Positions 7,294-9,195 of a stretch of DNA of 9,195 nucleotides are shown here, one piece after another (within the stretch, counting starts at the first letter, position 1; each line of letters starts with the position of its first letter). The notes under the pieces are model-generated. The model was not told the DNA's origin. It ran no database searches and saw only the letters and a program-made list of their open reading frames with translations. Origin of the DNA: Deltaproteobacteria bacterium. GTDB lineage: Bacteria > Desulfobacterota_B > Binatia > Binatales > Binataceae. Location of the stretch: assembly GCA_021827465.1 (NCBI GenBank), contig JAKAVX010000067.1:1-9195 (forward strand), read 5' to 3'. Made by a program: the position numbers and the translations under genes.

Positions 7294-7315
7294 GGTTCGC
7301 GTACCGCGCGTAACC
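7294..7315 (+). promoter_or_regulatory. imperfect hairpin upstream of the V-ATPase genes
   Basis: GGTTCGCG (7294-7301) can pair with CGCG (7307-7310) and AACC (7312-7315) around a five-base loop, with one bulged T at 7311. It ends 21 bases before the start codon at 7337. No T-run follows, so it is not a standard rho-independent terminator; it could affect leader RNA structure or be chance in GC-rich DNA. The remainder of the 100-base gap (7237-7336) has no gene and no convincing promoter. Confidence 0.25.
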
Positions 7316-7328
7316 ATAGGCGCGGCTC

Positions 7329-7334
7329 AGGAGG
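7329..7334 (+). promoter_or_regulatory. strong ribosome binding site of the V-ATPase G/H gene
   Basis: A full AGGAGG lies two bases before ATG 7337 and five bases before the adjacent in-frame GTG 7340. Spacing favours GTG 7340 and codon choice favours ATG 7337; the proteins differ by one residue. Either way it excludes the upstream in-frame TTG at 7292. Confidence 0.7.
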
Positions 7335-7336
7335 AG

Positions 7337-7660
7337 ATGGTGGCGTCGCCGTCCTCGCCCGGAGTTTCAAGGCTGCTCGATGCCGAAAAACGCGCCGACG
7401 AGATTACCCTTCGGGCCCGTGAGGAAGCCGAACGGATCGTCGCCGACGCGCGCAAGCGCGCCGGGCAAATCCTCGCAGGCGAGGGCGCCGGCGCCGAAGG
7501 TGATCACGAGGCGGCGCGGATCAGGCGGGAGGCCGACGCCGAGAAGACCCGGATCGCGCGCGAAACCCGACTGCATATCGAGCACATTCGAAAGCTCGCC
7601 GAAAGCCGTCGCGCCGAGGCGCTCGAACGCCTCGTCAAGGCCCTGTTCGGCCAATCATGA
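7337..7660 (+). CDS. V/A-type ATPase subunit G/H (peripheral stalk coiled coil)
   Basis: This small stalk protein probably pairs with subunit E to brace the ATPase head against the membrane sector. The 107-residue product is almost entirely charged helix: after a short N-terminal segment (SRLLDAEKRADEI) it shows repeated Ala/Glu/Arg/Lys heptads such as EEAERIVADARKRAGQIL and EADAEKTRIARETRLHIE, as in V-ATPase G and archaeal H subunits of about 100-110 residues. There are no membrane segments and no cysteines. Sequence alone would not separate it from other coiled-coil stalk proteins, but it is followed directly by subunits C and I, which fixes the complex. Its stop overlaps the next start by four bases (ATGA). 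Confidence 0.8.
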   Translation: MVASPSSPGVSRLLDAEKRADEITLRAREEAERIVADARKRAGQILAGEGAGAEGDHEAARIRREADAEKTRIARETRLHIEHIRKLAESRRAEALERLVKALFGQS

Positions 7661-8718
7661 TCGCGAAGGCATCGCGCTACTCCCTTCCGATTGCGAAAAT
7701 TCGCGCTTCGATGGGCGATCTCCTGGGCGCGCGCGAGTATGCGATGCTCGTTCACGCGCCGAGCCTCGAGGAGATGATGGCCGCGCTTCGGACGACAGCC
7801 TATGCGCCCGCGCTCAGGGCCGCAGATGTGAATTTCGCAACAGCCGTGCGCCGCTTTCGCCTGTCGAAGGCCGAACGGCTGGTCGCGACGCTTCCGGCCG
7901 GCGCGCTGGGGCTTTGCCGCACGTTTCTCTCCCGCTTCGAACTCGAAGCGCTCAAGGTGATCCTGCGCGCGATCGTCGCCGGAACCGAGCCGCGAAAAAC
8001 CCTTTCGACGCTTCAGCCGATGCCGGCGCGCTCCGCGCTTCCGATCGAAAGATTGCTCGCCGCGAAGACGCTCGAAGACGCGGCCAAAACGCTCGCTGGA
8101 ACTCCCTATGCCGCGCCGGTCAAAGAGGGATTGGAACGGGCAGCCGAGGAAGCGGCGGGAGCGAAGAAGGCGCCGTGGACGCTCAGCGAAGTCGAAGCGC
8201 ATCTCGACCGATCGTTCCTCATCCGGATGGCGCGCGCGTCGGATGCCTTCTCGGGCGAGGAAAACCGGATCGTCGGCCGGCTGCTCGGTGTGCTGATCGA
8301 TGCGATCAACGTGCTTTGGACCGAACGGCTCCGAAGGACGTTCCATCTCTCGCCCGAAGCGGCTGCGCGCCGTCTTTGCCCCGCGGGCTTTTACCTCGAT
8401 ACTGCGAAGAAGCGCGCGACGCTCGCGCAATGGGACGGCGAAGGGCAGCCGCCTTTCGTCGCGGTCGGGCTGGAAGAGGCCGGTCCGGCGCTTCGAATCT
8501 CGATGATGCGGATGCTTGCACGCGAGGCGCGCCGTCCGCTGTTCGCGATACCGTTCCAGGCGGGCGTGGCGCTGAGTTACCTGGTGCTGGGCGATCTCGA
8601 GACCGCCGACCTGGTCGCGCTCTACGAGGGCCGGCGATGGGGCAGGAACCCGATGCAACTCGTCGACGGTCTCATCCGGTTCCACGGCGCGGCGCTGGCC
8701 GGAGGCGAAGTTGCTTAG
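7657..8718 (+). CDS. ntpC: V/A-type ATPase subunit C (AC39 / d family)
   Basis: This subunit is the funnel-shaped coupler between the central rotor stalk and the membrane ring. The product has 353 residues, normal for the family. The N terminus YSLPIAKIRASMGDLLGARE followed by YAMLVHAPSLEEMMAAL and a TAYAPAL segment matches the usual opening pattern of these proteins. The rest is mostly helical and soluble, with three similar repeats rich in Leu, Arg and Glu, and the segments LLGVLIDAINVLWTERL and the YEGRRWGRNP C-terminal region are as expected. It has no strong ribosome binding site and starts inside the stop of the G/H gene, so it is likely made by coupled translation. Its last eight bases overlap the start of subunit I. 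It carries no catalytic residues, as expected for this coupler. Confidence 0.88.
   Translation: MIAKASRYSLPIAKIRASMGDLLGAREYAMLVHAPSLEEMMAALRTTAYAPALRAADVNFATAVRRFRLSKAERLVATLPAGALGLCRTFLSRFELEALKVILRAIVAGTEPRKTLSTLQPMPARSALPIERLLAAKTLEDAAKTLAGTPYAAPVKEGLERAAEEAAGAKKAPWTLSEVEAHLDRSFLIRMARASDAFSGEENRIVGRLLGVLIDAINVLWTERLRRTFHLSPEAAARRLCPAGFYLDTAKKRATLAQWDGEGQPPFVAVGLEEAGPALRISMMRMLAREARRPLFAIPFQAGVALSYLVLGDLETADLVALYEGRRWGRNPMQLVDGLIRFHGAALAGGEVA
8701..8705 (+). promoter_or_regulatory. ribosome binding site fixing the TTG start of subunit I
   Basis: GGAGG lies five bases before TTG 8711, within the last codons of the subunit C gene. No ATG or GTG exists at a position that would keep the conserved N terminus, so this site decides the start. 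Confidence 0.75.
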
Positions 8719-9195
8719 GCCGGTTCAACTCGTTCGGGCCGATATCTACGTGCTCGAAGCGCGGGTCGAGCGGGTCACCTGGGCGCTCGCGCGGCTCGGA
8801 CTGCTGCACCTGGTGAACGTGCGCGAGGCAGTCGCCCGGGCTGAGCCGGTGCTCGACGTGTCGCAGGTCGAGATGGAGCGTCGCTACGGGGCGATCCTTG
8901 AGCGAAGCAAGCGCCTGATGGAACTGCTCGCGCTCGGTTACGAGCCGTTCGGCCTCGAGGTCGAAAGCGTTTCCGAGCAGGAATTCGAAAACCTCGAAAA
9001 AGAGCTTGAGGCGCTGGAAAAAGTCCTGCCTCAGCTCAACGACCGCGTGCGCCGGCTCAGGGAATCGCGCCCCGCGGCCAAACGCCGCACCGAGATTCTG
9101 CGGATGCTCTCCGAGGCGGCTGTCGAACCAGCTCAGCTCGTAAAGTCGGGGCGGCTCGCGATGCACGTCGGTGTCATCCCGGCAGAACGCTTCGC
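8711..9195 (+). CDS. ntpI: V/A-type ATPase subunit I (a subunit), N-terminal part, runs off the window
   Basis: The open frame begins at TTG 8711 and stays open to the window end, giving 161 complete codons of a protein that is normally about 600-700 residues. The first residues, read as MLRPVQLVRADIYVLEARVE and then a segment with LARLGLLHLVNVREA, match the typical N terminus of the I/a subunit, whose cytoplasmic half holds the peripheral stalks. A charged coiled coil follows at about residues 89-120 (EQEFENLEKELEALEKVL), also typical. The membrane half, which forms the ion half-channels with the c/K ring, lies beyond the window. The gene overlaps subunit C by eight bases and belongs to the same operon. 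The rare TTG start may tune its level, but this is inference. Confidence 0.88.
   Translation, partial: MLRPVQLVRADIYVLEARVERVTWALARLGLLHLVNVREAVARAEPVLDVSQVEMERRYGAILERSKRLMELLALGYEPFGLEVESVSEQEFENLEKELEALEKVLPQLNDRVRRLRESRPAAKRRTEILRMLSEAAVEPAQLVKSGRLAMHVGVIPAERF

Noticed and set aside
7504..8685. 393-codon minus-strand frame opposite subunit C
   Set aside because: The product is Arg/Glu-rich without a recognisable family, and it mirrors the codon bias of the genuine subunit C gene.
7380..8816. 478-codon plus-strand frame across the V-ATPase genes
   Set aside because: It is an out-of-frame shadow: Arg/Ser/Pro-rich, with no domain, and fully covered by the G/H, C and I genes, which overlap properly and have family-typical sequences.

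Overview
The window comes from a GC-rich Gram-negative bacterium. The evidence is a TolC-type outer-membrane protein with a tripartite RND exporter, GTG and TTG start codons, and tightly overlapping genes. It also carries genes of a bacterial V/A-type ATPase. The lineage cannot be fixed from the sequence alone; a deltaproteobacterium-like, Binatota-like or Acidobacteria-like origin would all fit (inference). All protein genes lie on the + strand and the single tRNA gene lies on the - strand.

Layout. (1) Positions 16-89, minus strand: tRNA-Pro(UGG), with a plausible promoter just upstream. (2) 324-752: a small, probably exported, very cysteine-rich protein that I do not recognise. (3) 863-7236: a four-gene operon for a copper/silver exporter. 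It encodes a CusC-like outer-membrane channel, a CusB-like adaptor that is a lipoprotein here, a CusA-like heavy-metal RND pump, and a cysteine-rich lipoprotein resembling NosL. The junctions overlap by 1, 4 and 11 bases, so translation is probably coupled. (4) 7337-9195: the start of a V/A-type ATPase operon, encoding a short coiled-coil stalk subunit (G/H), subunit C (the AC39/d type) and the N-terminal part of subunit I (the a subunit). The last gene starts at TTG and runs off the window.

How the genes work together. The CusCBA proteins should span both membranes and export Cu(I)/Ag(I) from the periplasm or cytoplasm, driven by the proton gradient. The metal specificity call rests on methionines of the pump that match the known E. 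coli CusA methionine path almost one for one. The two cysteine-rich envelope proteins that flank the exporter genes are good candidates for metal-binding accessory factors; no CusF and no regulator is present in the window. The V-ATPase genes form a separate functional unit (proton or sodium pumping or ATP synthesis) after a 100-base gap that contains an imperfect hairpin.

No insertion sequence, CRISPR array, prophage gene or convincing rho-independent terminator was seen. No gap between genes exceeds 300 bases.
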